A stretch of DNA of 64,000 nt from Theobroma cacao (GCF_000208745.1 NC_030853.1:4280019-4344018), one strand, 5' to 3'. Numbered from the stretch's first letter, positions 1-10,589 are shown. The notes: generated from the sequence alone by a model not told the origin. Program-made: numbers and translations.

Positions 1-877
1 CTTGATTTCTCTTGATTTTTCCCAAATTTTCAGGTAGGGTTCTTATTTGTTTTTTTTCCCCTTTTCTCCCCTGGTTTGGATGGCTGAAGAAGATGAGAAT
101 TCTGAAATTTTTACCTTTTTAAAGGCTAAAATAATATAATATTATTTTATTCATTTTTTTAATGTTTTATTAATTCCTTAAATTCTAGCCATCCATTTGT
201 TTCCAAATTTTCACCATACACTTGTCCCACATATCCATAGCTTAGATAAAATTCTCAGACTTATCCAATGTCTTGGTGGAGTAATTTTTGAAATTTACAC
301 TTTTACCCCCGTAAAAGTCAAAAATTACATTTTTGCCCCAAAAACTGAAAAATTGCCCATAAATATATTTTTCATCCCTTATACTCATACCATTCTCCAA
401 TTTGTCAAATTTGATCTAAATTCTTTCAAAATCTCAAATTTTATCCGCGGATGATAAAATTATGATTTTACCCCTACACTCTAAAAATCACCGGAATTAA
501 ACGTTTTCACTGCCAAACCCTCAAATTATACTCCAATAAGTCAAATGGGGCCAAAAAAAAATTCTTTTTTAAAAATTCCCATTGTGTCCTTAGGTGGCAA
601 ATGACCATTTTGCCCCTAGACAGTAAAAATTCCAGTTTGACTCCAAATTGATCCTTGAACTCCAAATCACCATATCAAACCATTATGGGACTTTAATATT
701 CTTAATTTCATTTTAAATTCTCTATTTGATCTAGTTCGAGGCTTAAATTAATTTAATTGTACCATTTGGTACATTGTCGTCTTTTAACGATTTTTCTTTC
801 GGGGCTTTCCAAGTATGCAAGCATATTGTCAATCATATGAATGACATGGAAAGTATTTTATAAGGTTGGGCTTGACA
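1..877 (-). mobile_element. Partial Ty3-type LTR (TGTCAAGCCC family), cut by the window edge
   Basis: The segment reads as the reverse complement of the start of the solo LTR at 10590-13546. Shared stretches include CGTCTTTTAACGATTTT, the region around CAAATTGATCCTTGAACTCC and several copies of an ATTTTGCCCC word. Its right edge is GGGCTTGACA at 868-877, the complement of an LTR start TGTCAAGCCC, so the element lies on the minus strand and its other end is outside the window. The open frame at 197-454 has no family resemblance and is not a gene. Confidence 0.75.
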
Positions 878-1999
878 TTAAATCATTAATATATTTGGTA
901 TTTGTAAGCAAGTCAAGATGCTTGTTCAGTTGCAAAATGGGTTAATTGGTTAAACAAGCAAAGAAGAAAAAGCTACAATTGAGTTACAAAACAGAAGCCT
1001 CTTAGTCAGATGATGATGGGAGTTAGTCAGCTAAAATTCGAATCAGAAGTTGGCAAGCTTAAGAGTATTGAGAAACAGAAAAGACTTAGTTGACCAAGAA
1101 ATGGGTTAGTCGACTAAAGCATACTGCTAAAAATTTAGACTTCAAGATAGAAATAACTTAATCGACTAAGAAGGAAGTTAGTCGACTAAGAGCTCACTGC
1201 CAAAAACTGAGATCAGAAAACAGAGACAACTTAGTCGACTAAGAGTGCAGTTAGTCGACTAAGATCATTCTATCAGAAAATTTGAATTGAGTGTTAGAAG
1301 ACAAAATAACGGCTAGTTTCTATTTCCAACGACCAAAATTGATTTTGCAAGTATTTAAAGCCTCTCCAACAGTCAAAAACAAGAGAGCGAAGTTATCCAA
1401 AGTGATTTTGAGCTTAGAAGACCAAAAACCTTCTCTTTTCACTTGTATTTCACTCTTATCCTTTGAAAAAGTGTTTGAGCTTAGCTTTGTACATCTTAGA
1501 TCAGCTAGGTGATCAATTGTATTTCATCTTTTCTTCATTTCTTGATTACTTAGAGTGTGCAAGGCACTCTAAGGGGTTGATCAAGCTTGGGTTAGCTTGG
1601 TTGTTGTGGTAGGTTTTAACTTAGCCTTAGAAAAGTTAGTTTTGGGTTTTGGTTGATCTCGTGAAAAACCATTGTTAAAGGTTGTGGCTGAGCCTGTGAA
1701 AAGCAATTGTAAAAGCTTGGTGGAAGCTTGGGAATTCCACTATTTTTAATGATTTGGTTTGGAAAATCCTTGGTTGAACAATCAAGGTAGTGGATCTAGG
1801 TCTTTGACCGAACCACTATAAATCTTTGAGTATTGTCTCCTCTGTTTTATTTTTCATTTTCATTCTTTCTTAAGTCGTTCCTTCATCTTGCTTCAAATTT
1901 CTCATCATTGACCTTCAATTTGCCCCCAATTCGAAATCAAGTTTAGTAAGAGCCAAAAATACTATTCACCCCCTCTAGCACATTTATTTGGGACCAACA
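878..1999 (+). mobile_element. Sirevirus-like copia LTR, 5' end missing
   Basis: The 3' half has hallmarks of a Sirevirus-type copia LTR: a box reading CGAACCACTATAAATC at about 1812-1827, preceded by GTAGTGGATCTAGG, and near the end TTCACCCCCTCTAG followed by GGGACCAACA. A TATA-like stretch (GTATTTAAAG, about 1351) lies just after the palindrome cluster. The 5' terminus was not found; the sequence is joined at 877 to an unrelated LTR. No primer-binding site follows at 2000, so this is a broken or solo LTR. The frame at 1291-1512 lies inside it and is not a gene. Confidence 0.7.
1001..1262. repeat. Array of palindrome TTAGTCGACTAA in paired copies
   Basis: Exact copies of the 12-bp palindrome lie at 1106-1117, 1178-1189, 1231-1242 and 1251-1262. 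One-to-three-base variants lie near 1002, 1023, 1086 and 1158. They form pairs (1002/1023, 1086/1106, 1158/1178, 1231/1251) about 20-21 bp apart, and the pairs repeat every 72-84 bp. The sequence between pairs, with CAGAAAACAGA-like stretches, is also partly repeated. Confidence 0.9.
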
Positions 2000-2585
2000 G
2001 GTGGAAGAACAAAGAGATAGAAGGGAAATGAGAGAAAATTTCGGGTTTTAGGGCTTTTAAGCCTATTTTAGGCTGACTGAGCAATTTATGATCGACTACA
2101 GAAGGTCTGGGATTGATCTTGGACCAGAAGGTTTGCATTTCATTCATTTCTCCTTCACAGGACTGACTATAGAGGCTCTATAGTCGATCTTTGACCAGAA
2201 TGTCTGCTTTTATTCATTTTTCCTTCACAAGATCGACTATAGAGGGTTTATAGTTGATCCTGTACCAGAATGTTTGCGTTTCTTCCATTTTCCCTTTATA
2301 GAATCAACTATAGAATAGTCAATCCTAGACTAGAATGCATGACTTCCCCTCATTTTTACTTCACAAGATCGATCCTTCATACACTAGGGTTGACTTCTTG
2401 GGTCTAGATTTGCAAAAATTGTTTGTTTTAAGGCTTAATCCCATTTTAAATCTCTTCCACAACCTCCATAACTCTTAGTTGTGAATTCTCAAGGATGAAA
2501 TTAAGTTTTTTAAGTCAACAAAAGCATTTCTTAAGCTTACCAAGTTAACTAGTTAATTTATCCATGTCATGGAAACTATGGGTTT
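2000..2585 (-). mobile_element. Ty3-type LTR fragment, probable
   Basis: The text around TTTTAGGGCTTTTAAGCC (about 2044-2061), next to a dyad-word array, resembles the U3/R part of the LTR at 50778-54374 read in reverse. Neither terminus is visible, and the right part is interrupted by the SINE. The minus-strand open frame at 1962-2147 overlaps the junction and has no recognisable domain. Confidence 0.45.
2080..2400. repeat. 70-bp tandem repeat carrying GACTATAG...CTATAGTC dyads
   Basis: The anchor TCCTTCACA starts at 2151 and 2221, a degraded copy TCCCTTTATA at 2291, and another near 2358, so the period is about 70 bp with roughly four copies. Each unit carries an inverted pair. The clearest is GACTATAGAG then CTCTATAGTC at 2164-2185. 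Later copies are eroded (CTATAGAGGGTTTATAG, then CTATAGAATAG). Confidence 0.85.
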
Positions 2586-2602
2586 CACACAATCAAAAGC
2601 TT

Positions 2603-2693
2603 TTTTTTTTTAATAATTAGGGGAGGGGGATTTGAACCCTGCTCTTTAGGCAGGGGGATAATGCACTAACCAATGAGTTAAATGCTCGGGTGC
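2603..2693 (-). mobile_element. tRNA-derived SINE with short A tail
   Basis: On the minus strand the element begins GCACCCGAGCATTTAACTC. It has an A-box-like TTAACTCATTGGTTAGTGC and a B box GGTTCAAATCC, the split RNA polymerase III promoter of tRNA genes, and ends in nine A. It is flanked by perfect 17-bp direct repeats, CACACAATCAAAAGCTT at 2586-2602 and 2694-2710, the target-site duplication left by LINE-driven insertion. At 91 bp it is very short for a plant SINE: it is little more than the tRNA-like head and a tail. It is not a working tRNA gene because no cloverleaf acceptor stem closes. Confidence 0.9.
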
Positions 2694-2710
2694 CACACAA
2701 TCAAAAGCTT

Positions 2711-2859
2711 GTTTACTCTATATTTACTCAGCTAAAGACTCAACGTTTTGAAAAGCTTTGTGATGTTTTTGATGATGAATTTGCTTTTCAAACATTTGTA
2801 TAATCTTAGGAGGATCAAAACATGATATTGGACAATTCAAATGCTTAAGATTAAGACCA
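2711..2859. other. Unassigned AT-rich sequence between SINE and LINE
   Basis: No coding similarity or clear repeat was seen here. It continues the sequence into which the SINE inserted. Confidence 0.4.
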
Positions 2860-3930
2860 AGATATCATGCAATTTTGTTATATCAAAACATAAGATATTC
2901 AATGCTAACATAGGAGTTTAGCAACTATTTTATAAATACAACCTATTAGACTAACAAGTCAATATTCACCCACAAAAGTTGGATTTTTTTTTCTTAGGAA
3001 TTAAAGCAAAAGCTTTCATTAACATCATGTTTTAATCTCCCAGAAATGTAGAAATTAAAGATATAGGACATTACCTTAGTTTTAACTACTGCCCATTGAG
3101 ATTTGAAGAAGTTGAAGTTAAATCCATTTGGTCTAAGTGTCTTTCTCCCATCCATATTTCTAATCATAATCCAAACCTCATCCTTAGTAAACATTCTCTC
3201 TTGCTCATCATAAGACTACCTCTTGATTGATTTAATATCACATATCAAGTTTGCCAATCTCATTGATCTCCTAGTCGAACACAACCTTTTGAAATGCCTC
3301 TCAATTTCCTTCTTGATTGAATCTGGATCATATACTAACTCATCATTCACTAATAGACTAACTATGCAATTAGTCCTCTCCCTTGCAGGTTCCATTGCAT
3401 GAAAATATTTAGTGTTTCGATTCCCATCAATCGCCCATTTAGTTCTAGATTGTTGTTTCCACTTCCTTTCTTTTATTTTGTATAATGAACAAAGCCCTGC
3501 ATGTTTTCTGATAACATTTTCTCTAATTAAGTCATCATCTCTTATCTCTGCCCACTGAATTTCCATATTTTGAATCTCAGTTTAAAGAGATTCAATTCTT
3601 CTAGATATATCACCATGCTATTTCATGTTCCATTTTGTTATCATTGACCTTAGATTTTTCAAACACTACCATAATTGAGGGCTTTTTGAATTAGCAAACT
3701 TCCCTTTCTTCTAATTGGATTTAACTAGCTCTTAAAAGACTTGTCTTCAAGCCATAAATTAAATAATCTAAATGGCTTTAGTCCCCAGTTACAATTCTTG
3801 TACCTTACATAATCCTGCAATATGAAAAAATCATCCCTCCACATAGTCACAATCCCACCAAAATTACCCTCCAAATCCATAGCTAGACCTTTGATTCTAT
3901 CCTTACACCAAATCGACTCAATAGTGGGCT
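2860..3930 (-). pseudogene. LINE (L1-type) remnant: linker and start of reverse transcriptase
   Basis: Read on the minus strand from about 3930 down, fragments match the L1-clade LINE polyprotein. A GLAMDLEGNFGG stretch and CNWGLKPFRLFNLWLEDKSF (about 3720-3820) fit the end of the endonuclease domain. SRTKWAIDGNRNTKYFHAM (within 3216-3566) is the conserved linker. GRKTLRPNGFNFNFFKSQW (2994-3194) is the beginning of the reverse transcriptase, followed after a frameshift by ALIPKKKNP and SLIGCIYKIVAKLL near 2890-3000. The YADD catalytic part, the 3' end and the endonuclease N terminus are missing. At least one stop and two frameshifts interrupt it, so it is dead. Confidence 0.85.
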
Positions 3931-3943
3931 ACAAACATCATTT

Positions 3944-4890
3944 GAGCTAAAAATACTTAATGGTTTACAAATTTTAATTTATAAATGAATAATAATAAGG
4001 ATGAAAATAATTATAATGAAAAATAGCAACTGAAAAACCTTGACATAAACCTATAAAAATTAACATAAAAAATTATAAAAATGTAGTAAACATTGTTAAA
4101 ATATTGATGTAAATGTATGAGATTTAATATCACAAGTCAATTAAGTCAAAATAAATATATTTTTTTTAAAAATTAAACATTTAAATTTATGTTATCGAGC
4201 TAAAAGTATTTAACAATTTACAAATTTTAATTTATAAATGAATAATAATAAAGATAAAAATAATTATAGTAAAAATTACCAATTGAAAAACTTTGACATA
4301 AATTTGTAAGAATTAACATAAAAAATTATAAAGGTGGAATAGGTAGTGTTAAAATATTGATGTTAGTGTGTAAAATTTATCGTAATAAGTCAATTAGGTC
4401 AAAATAAATATAATTTTAGTGAAAATTATATATTTAAATTTATATTCTTGAGCTAAAAGTATTTAACAATTTATAAATGAATAATAAGAATGATAAAAAT
4501 AATTATAGTGAAAATTAGCAATCGAAAATCTCGAAGTAAACCTGTAAAAATTAATGTAAAAAAATTATAAATGTGGAAAAAGAATTGTTAAAATATTGAC
4601 GTACATGTGTGAGGTTTAACATAACAAGTCTATTAAATTAAAATAAATATAATTTTTGTGAAAATTAAATATTTAAATTTATATTATTGAGTTAAAAGTA
4701 TTTAACGACTTACAAATTTTACTTTATAAATGAATAATAATAAGGATAAAAATAGTTATAGTGTAAATTAACAATTAATAAACCTAGACATAAATTTAAA
4801 TAGAATTAATGTAAAAAATTATAAAAGTGGAACAAACATTATTCAAATATTGACGTACATGTATGAGAGTTAACATAGCAAGTCATTATA
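3944..4890. repeat. Tandem array of a ~250-bp AT-rich repeat, about 3.9 copies
   Basis: The landmark GAGCTAAAAGTATTTAACAA or a close variant starts at about 3944, 4197, 4450 and 4689, giving periods of 253, 253 and 239 bp. Each copy continues with TTTATAAATGAATAATAATAA, a GACATAAA box and a CAAGTCAATTA box. It begins directly at the LINE remnant. Copies differ at perhaps one base in six to ten, so the array is old. Confidence 0.85.
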
Positions 4891-5699
4891 ATAAGTTTAA
4901 ATGAGTTAAATTAGTTAGGTATATTGTTTGTATTAAAAATAATAATATTCTTATATTTTAAAGTAAAAGATAGAATAAAAATAAAAATTAAATAACATTT
5001 AAAATAAGATAGATAAGTTTAAAAATTACCTATGTTGTTAACATAAAATGGATTAGTATAAGATTAGCTATGTTGTTTATCTATTAACCTGTTAAACATG
5101 GTTTTATTTTTTAAAACAAATTATATTAATTGATTTTATAGTAAGTTAGATTTATCTGGGGGCTCATTGGCCTACAAAGAGAAAAGAGAACAACTTAAGG
5201 AAGAGAAAGAGGGAGACAGAAACTGGGAAGAAAATAAACGATTTTGATTTTTTATTTACTAAATAGTAAAAAATTTTATATATTTATTATTAAGTCTCTA
5301 AAAAAATTTTATTTTATCTCATTAACGAGATGACACATTGTGCTGACATTAGCACATAAAATACAATCCTTTAAAAATTTTAAATTTGAGTGATAGTGGA
5401 AAGTATTTTCTACGACATAATTTAAAAAAAAATTGAACAGTTTATTCAAATAATAAAAAATATTAAATTTTTTTATAAAATATTTTATACAAAATTTTAC
5501 CCAACAAGTTATTATCCTCTTACCAAAAGATCAATCACATTCCCATGGTGAGAGAATCACATTCCCTTTAAAAACCAATGTAATGTTACTTTCTTGAGCA
5601 GTGGGAAACGAATTAATTTTTTTTTTGAGCTAAAATATCTCTTTTCAAAAAAACTAAAATATCCAATATCTTTCTCTCTCATGTAAACTAACTAAATTA
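4891..5699. other. AT-rich intergenic DNA, no gene seen
   Basis: No open frame with family resemblance, no terminal repeats and no clear tandem structure were seen. A short purine-rich stretch lies at about 5175-5235. Confidence 0.5.
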
Positions 5700-6175
5700 C
5701 CTAATTTAATTATGAACTAATAAAAAATACAAATCTCATTTAATTAATTAATTAACTAATTAATTTGTTAATTAAAATAACTAATTAACTAATTTAATTA
5801 TAAACTAATTTAAATTAATAAATTTCATTGATGAATTTAATTATAAAATAATAGAAAATGAAAATTTAATTTAATTAATTATTTAACTAATTTAATTGTA
5901 AATTAATAAAAAAAATTTCATTTAATTAGTTAATTAAAATAGCTAATTAACTAATTTAATTATAAAATAATTTAAATTAATTAATTTAATTAATGAATAG
6001 AATTATAAAATAATAAAAATGCCAATGTAATTTTATTAATTATTTAACTAATTTAATTATTACTTTAAATTAACTTAATTAGCTAATTAATTAGTTATTT
6101 AAAAATAACTAATTAACTAATTCAATTATAAACTAATAAAAAATGTGAATTTCAATTTAATTAATTACGTAAGAG
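5700..6175. repeat. TTAATTAA-rich degenerate repeat upstream of the gene
   Basis: Variants of CTAATTTAATTATAAACTAAT recur irregularly near 5702, 5785, 5888, 5955, 6048 and 6118, joined by runs of TTAATTAATTAA. The base composition is almost purely A and T. This looks like an old, degenerate tandem repeat. Confidence 0.65.
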
Positions 6176-6179
6176 AATC

Positions 6180-6601
6180 CGTGAACATATATATATTCAG
6201 TGGTCCCTCAAACCAAAAATATAATAATTATAAGACCCCTTTGAGAAGGAATTGGTAGCCGTTGGAGGAATTTGAATTGAAACATATCGTTATTGAGTTT
6301 TTTAATAATAAATACGAAAAAAAAAAATAGAAAGGAAAAAGAAAGGAGAGAAAATGACTTGGAGTGTGTCAGTGCGTCAGTGGGTCATCCAACGGCTCTG
6401 TCTGCCTAACGGATGCCTTCACTTCAAAATTTGAAATGCTTTCTTTGTTTGTTTGTCAGACCTAAAGTTTGTCATTTTGAAAATGTTTTCTTGGGCAACG
6501 TACCCCACCACTCTCTATCTAATCTCATTGCACTTCCCTCTTGCTCTCCCTTTTCTACCAGTTCTCTCCCTCTTCGAGCTCACCTGACTGCCAAATCCCA
6601 A
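6180..6601 (+). promoter_or_regulatory. Probable promoter and 5' UTR of the 6602 gene
   Basis: A TATA-like ACATATATATATTCA lies at 6184-6198. A second candidate start region follows the A-rich/purine-rich run at 6317-6353. A pyrimidine-rich stretch at about 6510-6580 is typical of plant leaders. An upstream ATG at 6413 is in frame with the CDS and opens 63 codons with no stop. Its context is weak (C after the ATG), so I treat this as leader sequence. The true transcription start cannot be placed from sequence. Confidence 0.5.
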
Positions 6602-8994
6602 ATGGGTACTTGTTTTAGCAAGAAGAGAGCTTCTTCCTCTAATCACTCTCAGCCTCAGCCTGTTTCTGTTTCTTCAGCACCATTAGCGGCGGATACCACC
6701 CTCAACAATAATTCTTCTCATCATTCCCTCAAAGCCGGAAGCGATCCCAAGATTTACCAGGTTACTGAAGAAGAACAAGTTGGAAAAGCCAGCCGAGAAG
6801 AAGACAGCTTAGTGAAGAAAGAGGTATTTGTCATAAAACACAGAAAGAGCCATGACAGAGACAGACGCTCCCCGCCTCCGCAAAAGGCAGCACCACATTC
6901 TTCCGAAAACGAGTCTGCTTCCTCCGTTTCCGCTGAAGGCGGCATCTGCACCATCAATACTGCGGTGAGGACGTCCAGCTGCACTAAAGAGGAAGTAGAT
7001 GCCATTTTGATACAGTGCGGGAGGCTTAGCAGAAGCAACTCTTCTGGAAAGACGGCTTCTTCTTCCAGAAAGTACTCTGGCTCCAAGCGGAGTTACGATT
7101 TTGATAACGAAAACGACAATGATCATATTGGAGTTGCCTCCGAGGACTATGGTTCCAGGAAGAAAGGAAATGATGGTTTCTGTGATGATGACCGCCCACG
7201 CCACCGGCAATCAAGTAGGTCTTCTTCTTCTCAGGGAAGGAGGAGGACTCCCAGCAGGGAAAGAGAGCAGCACCAGCAACGCTCCGGAAGCAGAGAAAGA
7301 GGGACCAGCAGCGGAGGAAGACGAGTGAGCCGATCCCCGGGAAGAAGATCAGAAAACACTCAAGGTAGCCTTGGTAGCAATGCTGCCAATGCCACTAATA
7401 GGCCTGGAAAGATGGTCTCTGTTCCTGCTACTGTTTCGTCATTGGTGATGGATAAGAGCACCAATGGTGCTGCTGGTGTAGAAGCTCCGACAACTACTGC
7501 CAATGCCATCAAGCGCATCTCTGTGAAGAGGAATGTCGGTGAGGCGGCTGTAGGCTCTAGGGGCACTGCTTCACCACGCTCTCAGTCCCCTGCAAGGACA
7601 AATCCAAATGCCAATAATCCTAAAGGCTGCAATGAGAATCAGCTACAGCCAACACTTAGCCGCAGCTCCTCAAGGAAAGCAGAGCATTCGCCTTATAGAA
7701 GGAACCCATTGAGTGAGATTGATCCCAACTCACTTGCATATCCACAATCAGCTGCCAACAAGACTTCCACCTGCATCAACAAGGGACAAGGAGGGCTCAA
7801 GGAATACACCAATGTAATTAATCAGGTACTTGCTTTTTTAAATCTTTATTGATTCTGTACTAGGAGCTTTTTGTTAAATCTACTGCTCAGCAGCTTAATA
7901 GGCGAAACCCTTTTTTAAAGAATTTTTTATTTCCATTTTATGGTCACTGTCAGCTAAGGTATAAGTATCACAATGTGACTAAGAGCTGGTAATTCAACTT
8001 CAATATTTATTCTCGATGTTAATACTTACATCAAGACTTGATTTTACAGAAATTGAATGTTGAGATGAACAACAAAGTCGTTGTTCAAGGTGCTAATAAA
8101 GCAGGCAGCATTGGTACAGCGGATAACAAGGTCGTAAATGTGAATAGCACAGCAAAGGAGCAAAGGATGGTTGAAGAGGTAAAGACCGAGCCACCAATGC
8201 CTGGAGCTGAGAATCCGAAACCTCAAACATTGACAAGAAGCAGATCCTCTAGGCGATCACGAGATCTGGACCTGAATCCAGAAACTTTGTTGAATCCCAT
8301 CCCATCATCATATACCACACTATTGCTTGAGGACATCCAAAATTTTCATCAAACCAACAATCCCCCTTCATTCTCACTCCCATCATGCGTCAGTAAGGCC
8401 TGTTCCATCCTTGAAGCAGTTGCGGACCTCAACTCCACTACAAGCTCCAACCTCTCTTGTGCATTCTCTGAGGATAGAAAAGGTCTCTCAACAGATGAGT
8501 CAAGCAAGAATGGATACAACGCCACTGTTGGGAGGAAAATGGCAGAAACCAGAGACCCTTTTGTTGAATCCGAGGTAGTTGGCAGAGATGATCTGATGGA
8601 GCCAAGTTTTCACAAGTATGTGACAGTGAGGAGAGGTGCTACATTGGGCGGCACAGACATGGAGGAGCAAGAATCATCTGGTAGCAACAGCTTCGTGGGC
8701 AGTGGGCAGCAGCAGCATTGGGGCTTTTCACCCTCCTCGTGGGAGCCCAATTCAGCGGATTCAACTGATCGCTGGACTTCAAGAACTAAAAGCAGAGAAG
8801 AGGATCACAGTAGTTCCCTGGAACCCCAGAGACAAGCCTTGGCTGAACCACAATCAGGCAGTGACATAAAAAATAGTACTAGAAAGGGATTGAGTGGAAG
8901 AAGGAGAGACGTTGATCTCCAACACGCAGGAATTGGACGAGCTGGCAAGATAGGAGCTGGTAAAGGTCTTCACTTTGTAGCTGCATCAACATAG
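6602..8994 (+). CDS. At1g65710-like basic Ser/Arg-rich protein, 722 aa, exons 6602-7825 and 8050-8994
   Basis: This is the only intact gene seen. Exon 1 codes for 408 residues, exon 2 for 314 plus the TAG stop, joined in phase 0 (...VINQ then KLNVE...). I chose the ATG at 6602 because it gives MGTCFSKKR: Gly2 with Ser6 fits the N-myristoylation consensus, Cys4 is a likely S-acylation site, and the basic residues would favour the plasma membrane (inference). Visible blocks are KKEVFVIKHRKS (72-83), CTKEEVDAILIQCGRLSRS (127-145), an Arg/Ser-rich stretch (about 202-250), SRSSSRKAEHSPYRRNPL (353-370), DLDLNPETLL (480-489), SFSLPSCVSKACSILEAV (515-532) and DPFVESEV...FHKYVTVRRG (577-604). No catalytic domain, transmembrane segment or signal peptide is seen; most of it looks disordered. 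The family is plant-specific and uncharacterised to my knowledge; the match is from memory of family motifs. An in-frame start at 6413 would add 63 residues and bury the acylation signal. Confidence 0.9.
7826..8049 (+). other. Intron of the 6602 gene
   Basis: The 224-bp intron starts GTACTTGC and ends TTTTACAG, with a T-rich body, as usual in plants. It is phase 0. Reading through it hits a stop at 7850-7852, and the downstream reading frame resumes cleanly at 8050. Confidence 0.9.
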
Positions 8995-9599
8995 CAAGGA
9001 TGATTACGGTTACCCATTCGAGTTGTAGTTTTCAATTGCAAACTTTATTGTATTGGTTGCATACTTACAACCACTTTTCTTTGCTCTTATTTGAATCTAA
9101 CATCTTTTAAGTTTGAATCAAACAAGACAGAGAGTCCAGATCCTGAATCAAACAAGCGTGTTATTATTTTCATGTCGGGTGCGAGAAAATGAAAGAGAGG
9201 AAGAAATTTTTTTTTCTCCTTGTATGAAATATGGAAAATAAAGAGAAAAAAAGGGTCAAAATTATTAATAAAAGGAGAAAAAAAATTGATTATTTTCAGG
9301 CAACACGAGCTTTTTGTTTAGCTCTGCAAACAAAAATGATGTGTCTATTAATGGGATGAAGCTGAAGCATTAATTGATTCAGGAGATACAAAGGATGTGT
9401 CCGCCCCTCGGTTTAAACTTGAATCAACTTCAAATTTCAAAGTTGGTTTTACAATGTTTGACGTGATCAAGGGTTAATGTAAATTTCCATTCTTGCACTC
9501 ATAAATATCTCTTGTTGGCATAGGCAACTCTAAATTTCTAGCAATGCCGCCATAATATACCACTAGTTATTTGATTTTTCCTTTATTAGGAATCAAGCA
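8995..9599 (+). other. 3' UTR and downstream flank of the gene
   Basis: A near-canonical polyadenylation signal AATAAA lies at 9237-9242. U-rich stretches near 9040-9060 and 9208-9216 could also serve. No other gene is seen to 9600. Confidence 0.5.
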
Positions 9600-9890
9600 T
9601 GTGCGGTGCACATGATGACAGTTCTTAGTAATTGATAACAGCAGGGCAGTTTTGTAATTGCGAGTAGTCGGCTAAAGTTTTTTGTAAAATTTAGATTCTT
9701 AAGTTTGTTACGTTTGTTAGTCTGATAGCTTATTGTCAGAGGAAGTTAGTCTTGTTAGTGTTAGCTATAAATAGTGCGATGTAAAAGAATTCATTTCTAG
9801 CAATGAGAATTACAGAAATTACAATTCTCTTCTTTGTTCTTCGCTTAATATTTCGGTTTACAACTGTTAAATGGCATCAAAGCAGGTCTT
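9600..9890 (+). mobile_element. Copia-type LTR end with tRNA primer-binding site
   Basis: A TATA box (CTATAAATAG, about 9765) is followed by a typical short LTR R-U5 and then TGGCATCAAAGCAGGT at 9872-9887, close to the TGGTATCAGAGC primer-binding site complementary to initiator tRNA-Met. The 5' terminus is uncertain and no coding region follows: at about 10020 the sequence changes to an Athila-like element. It sits within 1 kb of the gene's stop codon, in the same direction. Confidence 0.6.
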
Positions 9891-10019
9891 CTAATTCTAG
9901 GGTTTTCTTGCCTAAATTTTCTTATGAAATTCAATTAGATTAGTCTCAATCTTTGATTGAGTTTAGTTTAATCATCTCTCATATTGATTTGATTTCTATA
10001 TTCACTTCAAATGGTATTC

Positions 10020-10589
10020 TTGTATGGATCAAAATCTGTGACCAACACGTCTTCTGTGATCTCGACAGGTTGCCGAATTGCAAGGCAATTGTAATAGGTT
10101 GAATGTCCTTAAGTCCAAGTTTCTAAGTAGCAGAAAAAGGCATCAGTGACACACTAGCACCTAAATCACCTAAAGCTTTGAAAAATTTAGAACTACTAAT
10201 AGCATAGGGTATAGAAAAACTCCTTGAAACCTTAAGCTTTGGTGGCAACTTGTTCTAAATAATAGCATTGCACTCCTCAGTGAGTGCCACTACCTCATAC
10301 TGACCCAATTTCCTTTTCTTTGTCAAGATATTTTCCAAAAACTTAACATATGAAGGCATCTACTCCAACGCTTTAGTGAAAAGGATGTTGATGTGGAGCT
10401 TCTTGAACACCTCTAGAAATTTCTGAAATTGAGCATCCAACTTTTGCTTAAAGAAGCATTGGGGAAATTGAGGAGGAAGGTGTGTTATCGATGCATCCTT
10501 GACTTGCACTTACTTGTCTGACTTTCCAACTTTTGATTCATTCTCAACTGGCTTCTCTTGTGGCTCTTCTTGCTTGCTATTACTGCCAA
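10020..10589 (-). pseudogene. Athila-like Ty3 gag-protease remnant, downstream part
   Basis: Minus-strand fragments match the Athila gag-pol junction: LPPQFPQCFFKQKLDAQFQK, KRKLGQYEVVALTEECNAII, NKLPPKLKVSRSFSIPYAI and the protease box ALGDLGASVSLMPFSAT. Several stops interrupt it. It continues the gag at 13552-15054 once the solo LTR at 10590-13546 and one GCCAA copy are removed. The rest of pol is absent. Confidence 0.8.

Noticed and set aside
2603..2693. A tRNA gene
   Set aside because: A and B boxes are present, but the acceptor stem does not close and the copy has an A tail and a 17-bp TSD, so it is a SINE.
6754..7566. Antisense and out-of-frame open frames across exon 1
   Set aside because: They overlap the well-supported coding frame, have no domain, and reflect the G/C-rich Ser/Arg codons of the real gene.
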